Origin: Candidatus Levyibacteriota bacterium
GTDB lineage: Bacteria; Patescibacteriota; Microgenomatia; Levybacterales; UBA12049
Direction of reading: 5' to 3'
Length of the DNA: 34,821 nucleotides
Assembly (NCBI GenBank): GCA_016204465.1
Contig: JACQKQ010000003.1
Coordinates: 1-34,821, forward strand
Under the pieces are notes generated by a model. It was given only the letters and a program-made list of their open reading frames with translations, did no database searches and was not told the DNA's origin. Shown here piece by piece: positions 13,203 through 22,388 of this stretch (position 1 is its first letter; each line of letters begins with the position of its first letter). Made by a program: the position numbers and the translations under genes.

Positions 13203-15620
13203 GTGAAAGTACTAAAATTCGGTGGAACGTCAGTTGCAAACGCAGAAAATATCTCTCGCGTCATTGAAATTATCAAGAAATCTAATTTACAGCGGGAGCG
13301 TATCGCAGTAGTTGTGTCCGCGCTTGGCGGCGTTACCGATAATCTAATAGAGCTTGCTACAGTTGCTGCAAAGGGCACAGGAGTATACGAATCGCGTTTT
13401 ATAAATATTTGTAAAAAGCACGATTCGCTAATTAAAGATTTAATCAAGTCTTCAAACAACAAGAAAGTCCTTAGAGCGGTTAAAAGAATATACAAACAGC
13501 TGAAAGATGTGCTGCTTGGCATTTCGCTTGTTAAGGAGCTTTCACCACGTTCTTTGGATATGGTTATGAGTTTTGGGGAACGATTTTCTGCATACATAAT
13601 CGCGCAAGCAGTAAATGATAGGGGTATAGCATGTATGTATATTGATGCTTCATCTATAATAAAAACCGATGATGCCTATGGATGCGCCAACGTAGATATC
13701 CAAGCCACCTATAAAAATATTGCTGATTATTTTCGTAACAATCGCACACTTGGCATCATGGGTGGGTTTATAGCTTCAAGCCACGATGGGATAACAACGA
13801 CACTAGGTCGAGGTGGATCAGATTACACGGCATCTCTAGTAGGCGCTGCTTTAAGCGCATCCGCAATAGAAATTTGGACAGATGTTGAAGGTATCATGAC
13901 TGCTGATCCCCGCTCTGTAGAAGATGCTTTTACAGTTTCGGAAATATCATATGAAGAAGCGGGTGAACTTGCCCATTTTGGTGCGAAAGTTATTCACCCC
14001 AAGACTATGAAGCCGGCACGGCTAAAAAACATCCCAATTTATATAAAAAACACCTTTAACCCAAATCATTTTGGAACAAAGATAAGTAACGATAGGGCCA
14101 AAAACGATTTTCTTATTACGGGAATCTCTTCTTTAAGCGACATATCTCTTTTGCAGGTGCAACTGGAAAATGCCAAAACTATAGGAGAAATCGCAGCGCG
14201 GCTATTCGATGTGTTGCACAGAGCAGGAATTGAAATCATGCTTACCACGCAAGCGTCATCGGAGCAGTCAATTTCTGTGGCGGTGCATAGCAAACAGGCA
14301 GAGTTGGCAAAAAAAATTCTTGAAAAGGCATTTACGCTTGAGTTGCAGACGACGCAAATGTCCCCAATTTCAATGGAGAGAAATCTCTCAATAGTTGCTA
14401 TCGTTGGCGGACAAATGAAAGGCAAACCAGGTATAGCCGGAAAACTGTTTAATGCGCTTGGTATAAACAGCATCAATGTTGTCGCCATTGCGCAAGGCTC
14501 GTCCGAACTGAATGTGTCGGCGGTAATTAACAAAGATGATCAGACAAAGGCGCTCCAAGTAATACATAGCGCATTTTTCGGTAAGGTTGAAGGTACGATT
14601 AACCTTTTTCTCGTTGGAACAGGGTTGATCGGTACAACTTTACTAAAGCAGATTGCAGGACAAAAATTGCCGATTCGGCTCTGCGGAGTTGCAAACAGCC
14701 ACTCTATGCTGCTTAACCGCCAAGGAGTCACCATAGAAAATTGGAAGGAAAAATTATCAAAGGGAACAGCAACTAATCTTAACGATTTTGTTAGTATAAT
14801 GATTAAGTGGAATTTGCCTCTTAGCGTTTTTGTCGATTGCACGGCAAGTGAAGATGCGCCTTCGTTCTACGAACAAATCCTCAACGCCCACATAGCGATT
14901 GTGACGCCAAATAAAAAGGCGAACTCTGGTCCATTAAAAAGGTATCAGCAGCTGAAACATTTAGCCAAAAAGAACCGGGTACCGTTCTTTTACGGAACCA
15001 ACGTAGGCGCCGGACTTCCAATTATCCATACAATACAACGTCTTGTTGCCAATGGCGATAAGATTATTAAATTAGAAGCAGTACTTTCGGGATCGCTAAG
15101 CTTCATATTCAACACGTTTACGCAAAGCAGGAAACCATTAAGCCTTGTTATCCGCGATGCCCAAAAAAACGGCTACACAGAGCCCGACCCGCGGGATGAC
15201 TTAAACGGTATGGACTTTGCTCGCAAAATTTTAATTCTCGCCCGAGAACTGGGTTTAGAAATGAAGATAGATCATATTAAAGTTGAACCGATATTTCCTA
15301 AAGAGCTTTTTAGGCAGGGCTTGCTTGAGGAATTCTTCGAAAAAGTAGAAAGACTTGATAAGGATTTTGAGAGAAGAAAACTTAGGGCGCAAAAAAATAA
15401 GAAAGTTTTACGTTACATAGCAACATTGGAGAACGGAAAAGCGGTAATAGCACTTAGGGAAGTTAATCAAGATCATCCGTTTTATTCCCTGTGGGGAAGT
15501 GATAATATTATTTCGATCGCCACGAAACGGTATAATACTACTCCCATAGTTATTAAGGGAGCAGGGGCAGGTGCGCAAGTGACTGCCGGAAACGTGCTTT
15601 CGGATATTTTAAGCATATGA
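13203..15620 (+). CDS. thrA: Bifunctional aspartokinase - homoserine dehydrogenase
   Basis: 805 residues from GTG 13203. Residues 1-270 are aspartokinase (KFGGTSVANAENI at 5-17, GRGGSDYTA, and EIWTDVEGIMTADPR), about 290-455 hold the tandem ACT regulatory domains, and about 460-805 are homoserine dehydrogenase (FLVGTGLIGTTLL, TPNKKANSGP, FYGTNVGAGLPIIHTI, GYTEPDPRDDLNGMD). It would catalyse the first and third steps from aspartate to homoserine. The size and domain order match enteric ThrA/MetL. The longer ATG reading from 13116 was rejected: it crosses the promoter, and the family begins at KVLKFGGTS. The ACT domains suggest feedback control; the effector (Thr or Lys) cannot be told. The stop overlaps asd by 4 nt. 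Confidence 0.94.
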   Translation: MKVLKFGGTSVANAENISRVIEIIKKSNLQRERIAVVVSALGGVTDNLIELATVAAKGTGVYESRFINICKKHDSLIKDLIKSSNNKKVLRAVKRIYKQLKDVLLGISLVKELSPRSLDMVMSFGERFSAYIIAQAVNDRGIACMYIDASSIIKTDDAYGCANVDIQATYKNIADYFRNNRTLGIMGGFIASSHDGITTTLGRGGSDYTASLVGAALSASAIEIWTDVEGIMTADPRSVEDAFTVSEISYEEAGELAHFGAKVIHPKTMKPARLKNIPIYIKNTFNPNHFGTKISNDRAKNDFLITGISSLSDISLLQVQLENAKTIGEIAARLFDVLHRAGIEIMLTTQASSEQSISVAVHSKQAELAKKILEKAFTLELQTTQMSPISMERNLSIVAIVGGQMKGKPGIAGKLFNALGINSINVVAIAQGSSELNVSAVINKDDQTKALQVIHSAFFGKVEGTINLFLVGTGLIGTTLLKQIAGQKLPIRLCGVANSHSMLLNRQGVTIENWKEKLSKGTATNLNDFVSIMIKWNLPLSVFVDCTASEDAPSFYEQILNAHIAIVTPNKKANSGPLKRYQQLKHLAKKNRVPFFYGTNVGAGLPIIHTIQRLVANGDKIIKLEAVLSGSLSFIFNTFTQSRKPLSLVIRDAQKNGYTEPDPRDDLNGMDFARKILILARELGLEMKIDHIKVEPIFPKELFRQGLLEEFFEKVERLDKDFERRKLRAQKNKKVLRYIATLENGKAVIALREVNQDHPFYSLWGSDNIISIATKRYNTTPIVIKGAGAGAQVTAGNVLSDILSI

Positions 15621-16690
15621 AAATTCCTGTAGGAATTCTTGGGGCAACCGGCATGGTGGGACAACGGTTCGTAACGCTGCTTGCAAATCACCCTTGGTTT
15701 GAGATAACGTGTCTAGCCGCTTCCAAGAGGTCGGCTGGTAAGACATATACTGACGCGGTTTCAAAGCGATGGGCGCTAAAAGAACCAATACCAAAAAAAA
15801 TAAGCAAGCTTACAGTTTACTCTATTGAAGACACGAAAATTATTGCTGCACACGCACGATTTGTCTTTTGCGCAATAGATGCGCAAAAGGAATTCATCCG
15901 CAAGCTGGAGGAAACGTACGCTTCTTTAGGATTGCCTGTTGTTTCCAATAATTCGGCTCACCGCTGGACAGAGGACGTGCCTATGCTTATGCCCGAAATT
16001 AACCCGCACCACCTACGTATTATTGCATACCAGCAAAAGAAACGCGGCTGGACAAAAGGATTTATTGTTGTCAAGCCAAATTGCTCAATACAATCCTATG
16101 TTCCCCTGCTTGCCGCTTGGAAGCATTTTGTTCCTCAAAAAGTTATTGTTTCAACATATCAGGCAATTTCTGGTGCCGGCAAGACCTTTGCTATGTGGCC
16201 GGAGATGGTTGACAACGTTATCCCTTACATTGGTGGTGAAGAAGAGAAATCAGAGAAAGAACCATTAAAAATTTGGGCGAAGATTAAAGGAGGTAAATTT
16301 CAGCTGCCTTCCTCGCCTAAAATTTCAGCAAACTGCATTAGGGTGCCTGTAGCTGACGGCCATCTGGCGACAATCAACGTACAGTTTGCAAAAAACGCAA
16401 CAAAAAAGAAACTCATAGCGGCGCTGCGGAATTTTGCAAACCCGTTAGACAAACTCCATTTGCCCTCGGCTCCGAATCCGTTTTTAACCTATTTTGAAGA
16501 AGACGATAGGCCACAGACAAAGTTGGATCGGGATTTATATAATGGAATGGGAATAAGTGTTGGTCGTTTGCGGGAAGATAGTGTTTTAGGATGGAAGTGT
16601 GTAGCCTTGTCGCACAATACGCTTAGGGGTGCTGCAGGAGGAAGCGTTCTTACCGCTGAACTGCTTGTGAGTAAGGGTTACATTCAGTAG
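15617..16690 (+). CDS. asd: Aspartate-semialdehyde dehydrogenase, archaeal/fungal type
   Basis: 357 residues. It would reduce aspartyl phosphate to aspartate semialdehyde with NADPH. GILGATGMVGQRFV is the nucleotide loop, PNCSIQ holds the catalytic Cys, and SAGKTYTDA, YQAISGAG and SHNTLRGAAGGSVLTAELL are visible. The ALSHNTLRGAAGGS ending and the HPWFEITCLAAS start match the archaeal/fungal Asd branch rather than the common bacterial one, which suggests old transfer. The ATG overlaps the thrA stop (ATGA). It ends 1 nt before the convergent HD gene, with no terminator seen. Confidence 0.94.
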   Translation: MKIPVGILGATGMVGQRFVTLLANHPWFEITCLAASKRSAGKTYTDAVSKRWALKEPIPKKISKLTVYSIEDTKIIAAHARFVFCAIDAQKEFIRKLEETYASLGLPVVSNNSAHRWTEDVPMLMPEINPHHLRIIAYQQKKRGWTKGFIVVKPNCSIQSYVPLLAAWKHFVPQKVIVSTYQAISGAGKTFAMWPEMVDNVIPYIGGEEEKSEKEPLKIWAKIKGGKFQLPSSPKISANCIRVPVADGHLATINVQFAKNATKKKLIAALRNFANPLDKLHLPSAPNPFLTYFEEDDRPQTKLDRDLYNGMGISVGRLREDSVLGWKCVALSHNTLRGAAGGSVLTAELLVSKGYIQ

Positions 16691-16691
16691 G

Positions 16692-17264
16692 CTACAGCCC
16701 AAGGTCTTCGTGAATGGCTTGCATTGACTTGAGGGTAATCTCAATAAATTCTTTAAGCGGAATACCAAGTTTTTCTTCGCACTGCAGAATCGGTTCGCGT
16801 TTTGCACCTTTGGCAAAAGACTTTTCATTCATTCTTTTCTGTACCGAATCTGTTGTCAGTGATGCAATTTTTTTATCTGGTCGAACAAGCGTTGCCGCAA
16901 CAATTAGTCCTGTTAATTGGTCTGCACACCGAATTCCCCAAGCCATATCGCTTTTGGGCTCTACGCCAGTTAGCCAATTATGTGCCTTGATGCCGTTTGC
17001 AATATCAATTGGGATATTTGGTTCTTTTTCAAAAATAAGCAAGCCATGCTTGTCCATTTGGTTTGTTTGCATCGCAATTTCATAATCAACATCATGCAGT
17101 AAACCGGTTATCCCCCAATTGTCCTGTTCATTCTGATCAAAGTCGTCTTTATGTAGATATTTATAAATTCCTTTCATCGCAGCCTCTGCAGCAAGAGAGT
17201 GCTTAATAAGGTTTGGATTTTTAAGATATTTCGTGAGGATTTGAAAAGCTTCTTTTCGAGTCAT
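16692..17264 (-). CDS. HD-domain phosphohydrolase family protein
   Basis: 190 residues with the metal-binding pattern of the HD superfamily: H22 in KHSLAAE, H57-D58 in GLLHDVDYE, H95 in KAHNW and D115 in CADQLTGL. It is a single-domain, soluble protein of the HDIG-type group, likely a phosphohydrolase with unknown substrate. It has its own promoter; -10 TATAAT (17275-17270) ends 5 nt before the ATG, so it is predicted leaderless. Not obviously part of the amino-acid pathways. Confidence 0.85.
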   Translation of the reverse strand: MTRKEAFQILTKYLKNPNLIKHSLAAEAAMKGIYKYLHKDDFDQNEQDNWGITGLLHDVDYEIAMQTNQMDKHGLLIFEKEPNIPIDIANGIKAHNWLTGVEPKSDMAWGIRCADQLTGLIVAATLVRPDKKIASLTTDSVQKRMNEKSFAKGAKREPILQCEEKLGIPLKEFIEITLKSMQAIHEDLGL

Positions 17265-17269
17265 GATAT

Positions 17270-17275
17270 ATTATA
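17270..17275 (-). promoter_or_regulatory. Promoter -10 of the HD-domain gene
   Basis: Perfect TATAAT, 5 nt before the ATG. The -35 region is weak (TAGATT-like at 17 bp). Confidence 0.55.
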
Positions 17276-17313
17276 ACCTATAAATCCTGATTAATCTAAA
17301 ATATTTTCCCGTT

Positions 17314-17337
17314 GTACCGTTGTCTAGACAACGGTAC
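17314..17337. repeat. Perfect 24-bp palindrome
   Basis: Half-site GTACCGTTGTCT followed at once by its exact reverse complement. It lies 38 bp upstream of the HD-gene -10 and 13 bp upstream of the tRNA-Val -35, so it fits an operator for a dimeric regulator. There is no T-run directly after it on either strand, which argues against a terminator. Confidence 0.8.
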
Positions 17338-17350
17338 TATTTTATCAAAG

Positions 17351-17379
17351 TTGTGATCGAAGGCTCGTTTTGGTAAAAT
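17351..17379 (+). promoter_or_regulatory. Promoter of tRNA-Val
   Basis: -35 TTGTGA (17351-17356), 17-bp spacer, -10 TAAAAT (17374-17379) with TGG extension. About 75 bp separate it from the tRNA, occupied by a GC-rich repeat. Confidence 0.6.
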
Positions 17380-17401
17380 AAAACAAGTTTCGGGCTCGTA
17401 G

Positions 17402-17444
17402 CCCCGCCTGCAGTCGCCTTTGGCGTCAACCATGGCGGGCAGGT
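17402..17444. repeat. GC-rich nested hairpin repeat upstream of tRNA-Val
   Basis: Outer arms CCCCGCC / GGCGGGC enclose an inner CGCC TTT GGCG hairpin. The GC content stands out against the flanks. Similar elements are familiar from CPR genome intergenic regions (from memory, not checked). It would be transcribed as part of the tRNA precursor. Confidence 0.55.
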
Positions 17445-17454
17445 CAGTTGATTA

Positions 17455-17526
17455 GAGCTTATAGCTCAGTGGTAGAGCGCTTCGTTGACATCGAAGAGGT
17501 CGATGGTTCGAGTCCATCTAGGCTCA
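17455..17526 (+). tRNA. tRNA-Val (anticodon GAC)
   Basis: Full cloverleaf: acceptor GAGCTTA / TAGGCTC, D-stem GCTC / GAGC with loop AGTGGTA, anticodon stem CTTCG / CGAAG with loop TTGACAT (anticodon GAC at 17487-17489), variable AGGTC, T-arm GATGG-TTCGAGT-CCATC, discriminator A. CCA is not encoded. It reads GTC (and GTT) codons; both Val codons of the branched-chain leader peptide are GTC. Confidence 0.95.
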
Positions 17527-17547
17527 CATGTTTTGGTCAAAGGCCAA

Positions 17548-17562
17548 TCCGCCTCTGGCGGA
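17548..17562. repeat. Small GC-rich hairpin between tRNA-Val and ilvA
   Basis: TCCGCC TCT GGCGGA, a perfect 6-bp stem. Neither strand has a strong T-run after it. It may help end the long ilv-leu transcript or the tRNA transcript. Confidence 0.45.
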
Positions 17563-17580
17563 CGACTCCTCTCGGGCCCA

Positions 17581-18825
17581 CTATACCAAGTAACTATACA
17601 ACAAGTCACTACTCGTAATAATTTTGAAATTAATACCTAATTTCTTCATCTTTTTTTTCAAGCGATCAAAATCTTTGCTACTTGCTTGCTCAATCCCGAC
17701 CAGTGCCGGTCCTGTTTCTTTGGCGCTCTTTTTAATATATTCAAAGCGCACGATGTCGTCGGTTGGACCAAGCGCCTTGTCCACAAATTGGCGAAGCTGT
17801 CCGGGTTTTTGCGCAAATTCGATGAGGAAGTAGTGCTTTTTGCCTTGGTATACAAGACTTTTCTCCATAATCTCCGGGTAACGCAAGATATCGTTGTTTC
17901 CGCCACTTAAAATGCAGACAACAGTCTTCCCTTTAATTTTATTAGCGAGGAAATCTAATGCCGAAATTGAAAGTGCTCCGGCCGGCTCTGTCACAATACC
18001 TTCATTTTGGTAAAGATCTATCATCGTTGTACAGATTTTTCCTTCTGGCACAAGTAAAACTTCATCAACGAGCCTTTTTACGATTGGAAAAGTTTTATCA
18101 CCAACTGTTCGGACTGCAGCGCCATCAACGAATGTATCAATTACTTTTAGCGTTACTATCTTTCCTTTCTTTAAGGCTTCCAGCATGCTTGGAGCGCCTT
18201 GCGGTTCAAGACCAATTACTTTTATATGCTTGATTTTATTTTTAAGGTATGTAGAAACGCCGGATACCAGTCCTCCGCCGCCGATTGGCACAAACACGTA
18301 GTCAATATTGTTTCCAAGCTCGTCAAAAATTTCTTTACCAACAGTCCCCTGGCCAGAAATAACTTGTTCATCGTTAAACGGATGGACAAATACAGCATTA
18401 TTCTCCTTGCAAAATTGGAGAGCTGCATTGCAGCTTTCATCGTAAGTTAATCCAATAAGCTTAATGTCAATCCATTTGCCGCCAAAATATTTCACTCGCT
18501 CAATTTTCTGCAAGGGAGTTTTGATTGGAATGAAGATAGTTGCATGTATCTTTAACTCATTTGCACTTAACGCAACGCCCTGCGCGTGATTGCCCGCACT
18601 TGCACAAACGACGCCGCTCTTTTTTCCTTCCTTAGTAAGTGATTTTATAAGATTATAAGAACCGCGAATTTTGTAAGAGCGGACTCTCTGTAAATCTTCT
18701 CGCTTTATGTAGACGTTTGCGCCAAACAGATTAGAAAGTCGCTTGTTAAGCTGCAACGGCGTGTTTTTTGCAATGCCGTTAATGCGTTTTGCAGCATCGT
18801 CTATGGTTTGTACAGAAACGGTCAT
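17581..18825 (-). CDS. ilvA: Threonine ammonia-lyase (threonine dehydratase)
   Basis: 414 residues. This PLP enzyme would deaminate threonine to 2-oxobutanoate, the entry to isoleucine. YKIRGSYN holds the PLP lysine; ASAGNHAQGVA and PIGGGGLVSG are the other cofactor loops; LSGGNND lies near the end of the catalytic domain. The C-terminal 80 residues (HYFLIEFAQKPGQLRQFVDK onward) form one ACT-like domain, as in the Bacillus-type short IlvA. It is the last gene of the branched-chain operon and overlaps leuB by 4 nt. Confidence 0.94.
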   Translation of the reverse strand: MTVSVQTIDDAAKRINGIAKNTPLQLNKRLSNLFGANVYIKREDLQRVRSYKIRGSYNLIKSLTKEGKKSGVVCASAGNHAQGVALSANELKIHATIFIPIKTPLQKIERVKYFGGKWIDIKLIGLTYDESCNAALQFCKENNAVFVHPFNDEQVISGQGTVGKEIFDELGNNIDYVFVPIGGGGLVSGVSTYLKNKIKHIKVIGLEPQGAPSMLEALKKGKIVTLKVIDTFVDGAAVRTVGDKTFPIVKRLVDEVLLVPEGKICTTMIDLYQNEGIVTEPAGALSISALDFLANKIKGKTVVCILSGGNNDILRYPEIMEKSLVYQGKKHYFLIEFAQKPGQLRQFVDKALGPTDDIVRFEYIKKSAKETGPALVGIEQASSKDFDRLKKKMKKLGINFKIITSSDLLYSYLV

Positions 18826-19895
18826 ATAAGTGCAGTTATTTTATCACCTATAGTGTGAGTTTGCAAAGGTGAATTTGTCGTAATATCTTTCGTCCCATAG
18901 CCTTTTTCAAGCACGGCAAATACAGCTTTTCGGATTGCTTTACTTTCTTTGGCAAGCTGAAGGCTCATATCAAGCAGCATTGCAGCGGAGAGAATGCTGC
19001 CTATAGGATTTGCGGTATTGGTGCCAGATGCTTTTGGAAACGAGCCGTGGATTGGTTCAAAAAGCGAGGTTTTTTCTCCTTTGGAAGCAGACGGTAAAAG
19101 GCCGATTGAGCCGGCAATTACTGATGCTTCATCAGTGAGGATGTCGCCAAACATATTGTCAGTCAAAATCACATCAAAACTGCTTGGCCGTTTGATAATT
19201 TGCAAAGCAGCGTTATCAACAAACATGTATTCGATTGTTACATTGCTAAATTGTTTTGATTGTTCCTGGATAGTTTCGCGCCAGAGTCTGGACGTCTCGA
19301 GCACATTTGCTTTGTCAATAAGTGTAAGTTTTCCTTGGCTCGCCGAAGCTTTGCGAAGGCGGCTTCTTTCTTGAGCCAGTTTGAACGCCAGTTTCGCAAC
19401 TCGTTCTATTTCCTCTTTCGTGTACGTGCATACATCAAAAGCACTATTTTCTTTTCTTCCTTTATCGCCAAAATAAATGCCGCCGGTTAATTCTCTTACC
19501 ACAACAAAATCTACATTTTTGATCACTTCGTCTTTAAGCGGTGAGCTTTTGACGTTTGGGAAAGTCATAATTGGCCGAATGTTGGCATAAAGGCCAAGCT
19601 CTTTTCGAAGTTTAAGTAAACCTTGTTCTGGCCTTACTTTTAGCGATGGGTTATTGTCGTATTTTGGATGTCCGATTGCGCCAAAAAGGATAGCATCAGC
19701 GTTTTTGCAAAGTTCAAGTGTTTCATCTGGCAATGGATCGCCAGCTTTTTCAATCGCAACAGCGCCGATTAAGCCTTCTGTAAAAGTAAACTCATGATGG
19801 TATTCTTGGGCAATTTTTTTAAGCACTTTCACTGCTTGCGCTGTTACTTCTGGCCCGACGCCATCGCCTGGGAGGACTGCAATTTGTTTTTTCAT
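18822..19895 (-). CDS. leuB: 3-Isopropylmalate dehydrogenase
   Basis: 357 residues. It would oxidatively decarboxylate 3-isopropylmalate to 2-oxoisocaproate with NAD. LPGDGVGPEV opens the chain; RELTGGIYFG, DKANVLETSRLWR, LTDNMFGDILTDEAS and EPIHGSFP carry the substrate and metal ligands. Length is family-typical. It begins 23 nt after leuD, and its stop overlaps ilvA. Confidence 0.97.
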   Translation of the reverse strand: MKKQIAVLPGDGVGPEVTAQAVKVLKKIAQEYHHEFTFTEGLIGAVAIEKAGDPLPDETLELCKNADAILFGAIGHPKYDNNPSLKVRPEQGLLKLRKELGLYANIRPIMTFPNVKSSPLKDEVIKNVDFVVVRELTGGIYFGDKGRKENSAFDVCTYTKEEIERVAKLAFKLAQERSRLRKASASQGKLTLIDKANVLETSRLWRETIQEQSKQFSNVTIEYMFVDNAALQIIKRPSSFDVILTDNMFGDILTDEASVIAGSIGLLPSASKGEKTSLFEPIHGSFPKASGTNTANPIGSILSAAMLLDMSLQLAKESKAIRKAVFAVLEKGYGTKDITTNSPLQTHTIGDKITALI

Positions 19896-19918
19896 ATTTC
19901 GATCATTGCTGCATTGCT

Positions 19919-20527
19919 CTAGACTATTGAATAATCATTTTTTCTAGCTTTTTCAAATGTTAACACTTGAGACTTTAGGCTAAGCAAATAATCAACGTCG
20001 TCGTAGCCTTTGAGAAAACACATTTTTCTATACGGATCCATTGGAAACTTCTCCTCCTCCCCAGTTTTTTCTATTCGAATCGTTTGTTTTTCAATATCAA
20101 TGGCTACTTTTGCTTTCGGATCGTTTTCAATTGTCCTAAACAATTTTTGCAAAAATTTCTCTGATACAATAACTGGAAGTAGATGATTGATAAGCGCATT
20201 GTTTTTAAAAATATCAGCAAAAAAGCTTGAGAATACTGCTTTAAAACCATAGTCGGAAAGTGCCCACGCAGCGTGTTCCCTGCTTGATCCACAACCAAAA
20301 TTGCGTCCGGCGATAAGAATTTCTCCTTTATACTTTGTATTGTTTAATACAAAATTTTTTTTAAGATTGTCTTCTGCATCGAAACGCCAGTCTCGAAAGA
20401 GATTCTCGCCAAAGCCCTCGCGGGTTATGGCTTTTAAAAATCGAGCTGGGATTATTTGGTCGGTGTCAATGTTTTCGACTGGTAATGGGACACAAGTTGA
20501 ACTGATAATAATATTATTTTTCTTCAT
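19919..20527 (-). CDS. leuD: 3-Isopropylmalate dehydratase, small subunit
   Basis: 202 residues. With LeuC it isomerises 2- to 3-isopropylmalate. It has the aconitase swivel-domain signatures NIDTDQIIPARFLK and GRNFGCGSSREHAAWAL. The length is that of the bacterial long form. A 71-nt AT-rich spacer separates it from leuC. Confidence 0.97.
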   Translation of the reverse strand: MKKNNIIISSTCVPLPVENIDTDQIIPARFLKAITREGFGENLFRDWRFDAEDNLKKNFVLNNTKYKGEILIAGRNFGCGSSREHAAWALSDYGFKAVFSSFFADIFKNNALINHLLPVIVSEKFLQKLFRTIENDPKAKVAIDIEKQTIRIEKTGEEEKFPMDPYRKMCFLKGYDDVDYLLSLKSQVLTFEKARKNDYSIV

Positions 20528-20598
20528 AGTTTACTTTCAAAAGTTTAAAGCTTCTAGATTTACACTTGATTTTGCACTTTGATTTTTAAGTTTTGCAT
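20528..20598 (-). repeat. AT-rich word repeat filling the leuC-leuD gap
   Basis: On the minus strand it is built of words such as AAATGCAAAAC, AAATCAAAG and GCAAAATCAAG. It starts at the leuC stop and ends at the leuD start. The word composition is like the elements at 5156 and 22389; pairing of the two ends is weak. Confidence 0.45.
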
Positions 20599-22008
20599 TT
20601 ATAGTAACTCCCTTGGATCCGTAATTCTTCCGGTTAGTGCCGAAGCTGCTGCAGTTAATGGGCTTGCTAAAAATGTACGCGCTCCTGGCCCTTGGCGTCC
20701 TTCAAAATTTCTGTTAGATGTAGAGATGCAGTATTTTCCAGATGGAATTTTATCTTCGTTCATGCCAAGGCACGCCGAACAGCCAGGTCCGCGCAGTTCA
20801 AAACCAGCTTGTGCAAATAATTTATCCAACCCCTCTTTTCGTGCTTGCATCTCCACTTGCTTACTGCCAGGAATAACGAATACCTCAACGTTGTCTACTT
20901 TCTTTCTCCCTTTCACTACTTCTGCTACCATGCGCAAATCCTCAATCCTGGAGTTTGTGCAGCTGCCTAAAAAAACATAATCCACTTTTTGGTCTTGCAT
21001 TTTTGCTCCAGGTTTGAGGTTCATGTACGAAATAGCTTGTCGAAAACTTGCGCGGTCGCGATCTGATGTAAACGATGATTCTTTTGGAATTTTTGCAGTA
21101 ATTTTTACTCCCATGCCGGGGTTTGTGCCGTACGTTACCATTGGTTCAATATCTTCGGCTTTGAATGTAATCTCTCTGTCATATTTTGCTCCTTTGTCGC
21201 TTGGTAATGTTTTCCAATACTGCAGAGCAGTATTCCAATTATTCCCTTTAGGTGCGAATTTTCGCCCCTTCATATATTGGTATGTTATTTCATCGGGCGC
21301 AATCATGCCTCCACGAGAACCCATTTCAATGCTCATATTGCAAATAGTCATGCGTGCTTCCATACTCAAACCCCGAATTGTTGAACCCGCATATTCGACA
21401 AAATAGCCTGTTGCGCCGCTAGTTGAAATTTTGGAGATGATATAAAGAATAATGTCTTTAGAAACTACGCCCTTGCCCAGTTTGCCGTTTATCTCAATTT
21501 TCATGGTCTTTGGCTTTTGTTGTAAAATAGTTTGGGTTGCTAAGACTTGTTCGACCTCACTTGTTCCTATGCCAAACGCAATACTGCCAAACGCGCCGTG
21601 GGTCGAGGTGTGGCTGTCGCCGCAAACAATCGTCATCCCGGGTTTTGTAATGCCAAGTTCTGGGCCAATAATGTGGACGATTCCTTGGAATGGATGACCA
21701 AGACCATAGAGTCGAATATCAAACTCTTTACAATTTTTGGTAAGCTTTTCAACCTGGACTTTTGAAAGCAACTCCTTAATGGGTAAGTGTTGATCTTTTG
21801 TTGGGACGTTGTGGTCTGCTGTTGCCCAGGTTCTCTTTTTTCGAAATACAGAAATGTTTCGCCGTCGCAATCCATCAAAAGCCTGTGGGCTTGTGACTTC
21901 GTGAATCAAATGCGCGTCAACATACAGCACATTCGGAAACCCCGGTTGGCTATAGACAACATGACTTTCCCAAATCTTCTCAAATAAGGTTTTAGGATGT
22001 TTTTTCAT
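20599..22008 (-). CDS. leuC: 3-Isopropylmalate dehydratase, large subunit
   Basis: 469 residues, the [4Fe-4S] aconitase-family partner of Leu[53 protein letters not shown], the cluster Cys in FLGSCTNSR, and the CxxC in [11 protein letters not shown] are all present. Length normal. It lies 20 nt after ridA; no Shine-Dalgarno is visible. Confidence 0.97.
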   Translation of the reverse strand: MKKHPKTLFEKIWESHVVYSQPGFPNVLYVDAHLIHEVTSPQAFDGLRRRNISVFRKKRTWATADHNVPTKDQHLPIKELLSKVQVEKLTKNCKEFDIRLYGLGHPFQGIVHIIGPELGITKPGMTIVCGDSHTSTHGAFGSIAFGIGTSEVEQVLATQTILQQKPKTMKIEINGKLGKGVVSKDIILYIISKISTSGATGYFVEYAGSTIRGLSMEARMTICNMSIEMGSRGGMIAPDEITYQYMKGRKFAPKGNNWNTALQYWKTLPSDKGAKYDREITFKAEDIEPMVTYGTNPGMGVKITAKIPKESSFTSDRDRASFRQAISYMNLKPGAKMQDQKVDYVFLGSCTNSRIEDLRMVAEVVKGRKKVDNVEVFVIPGSKQVEMQARKEGLDKLFAQAGFELRGPGCSACLGMNEDKIPSGKYCISTSNRNFEGRQGPGARTFLASPLTAAASALTGRITDPRELL

Positions 22009-22028
22009 ATCTGAAAGAAGAGAAGAAG

Positions 22029-22388
22029 CTATTTAGAAGCGATTGCTTCTATCTCAATAAGAGCTCCTTTGGGTAAATCGGCAACGCCGATGGTTGCTCT
22101 TGCTGGTTTATTGGCGGTAAAAAAAGTTGCGTACATGTCGTTCATTTTTGGAAAATCTTCGATATTTTTAAGATACACAGTTGTCTTTACAACGTGTTCC
22201 AAGGCGAGGCCTTGCGAAGCTAAAACGGCTTCTAAGTTTTTGAGTGTTTGCTTAGTCTGCGTTTCAACACCTTCGACGAGTTCGCTCGTTTCAGGGTCAA
22301 CACCAATCTGGCCAGAGCAGAAAACTAACTTTCCCACCCTTCGAGTTTGTGAATAGGGACCGATTGGTTTAGGTTCCTTAGAATTCAT
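22029..22388 (-). CDS. ridA: RidA-type enamine/imine deaminase
   Basis: 119 residues of the YjgF/YER057c/UK114 family. PIGPYSQ at the start, FCSGQIG, and [19 protein letters not shown] with the conserved Arg97 and terminal Glu are seen. RidA hydrolyses reactive 2-aminoacrylate/2-aminocrotonate made by PLP dehydratases such as IlvA, so its place in the ilvA operon fits. The ATG follows an AT-rich repeat with the same 16 bases as in front of aroA and has no Shine-Dalgarno. Confidence 0.95.
   Translation of the reverse strand: MNSKEPKPIGPYSQTRRVGKLVFCSGQIGVDPETSELVEGVETQTKQTLKNLEAVLASQGLALEHVVKTTVYLKNIEDFPKMNDMYATFFTANKPARATIGVADLPKGALIEIEAIASK

Noticed and set aside
17314-17337. Palindrome as an intrinsic terminator
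   Set aside because: No T-run directly after the stem on either strand, and no gene ends just before it.
17402-17562. CRISPR array or integration site around tRNA-Val
   Set aside because: Repeats are not spaced as an array, and there is no integrase or duplicated tRNA 3' end nearby.
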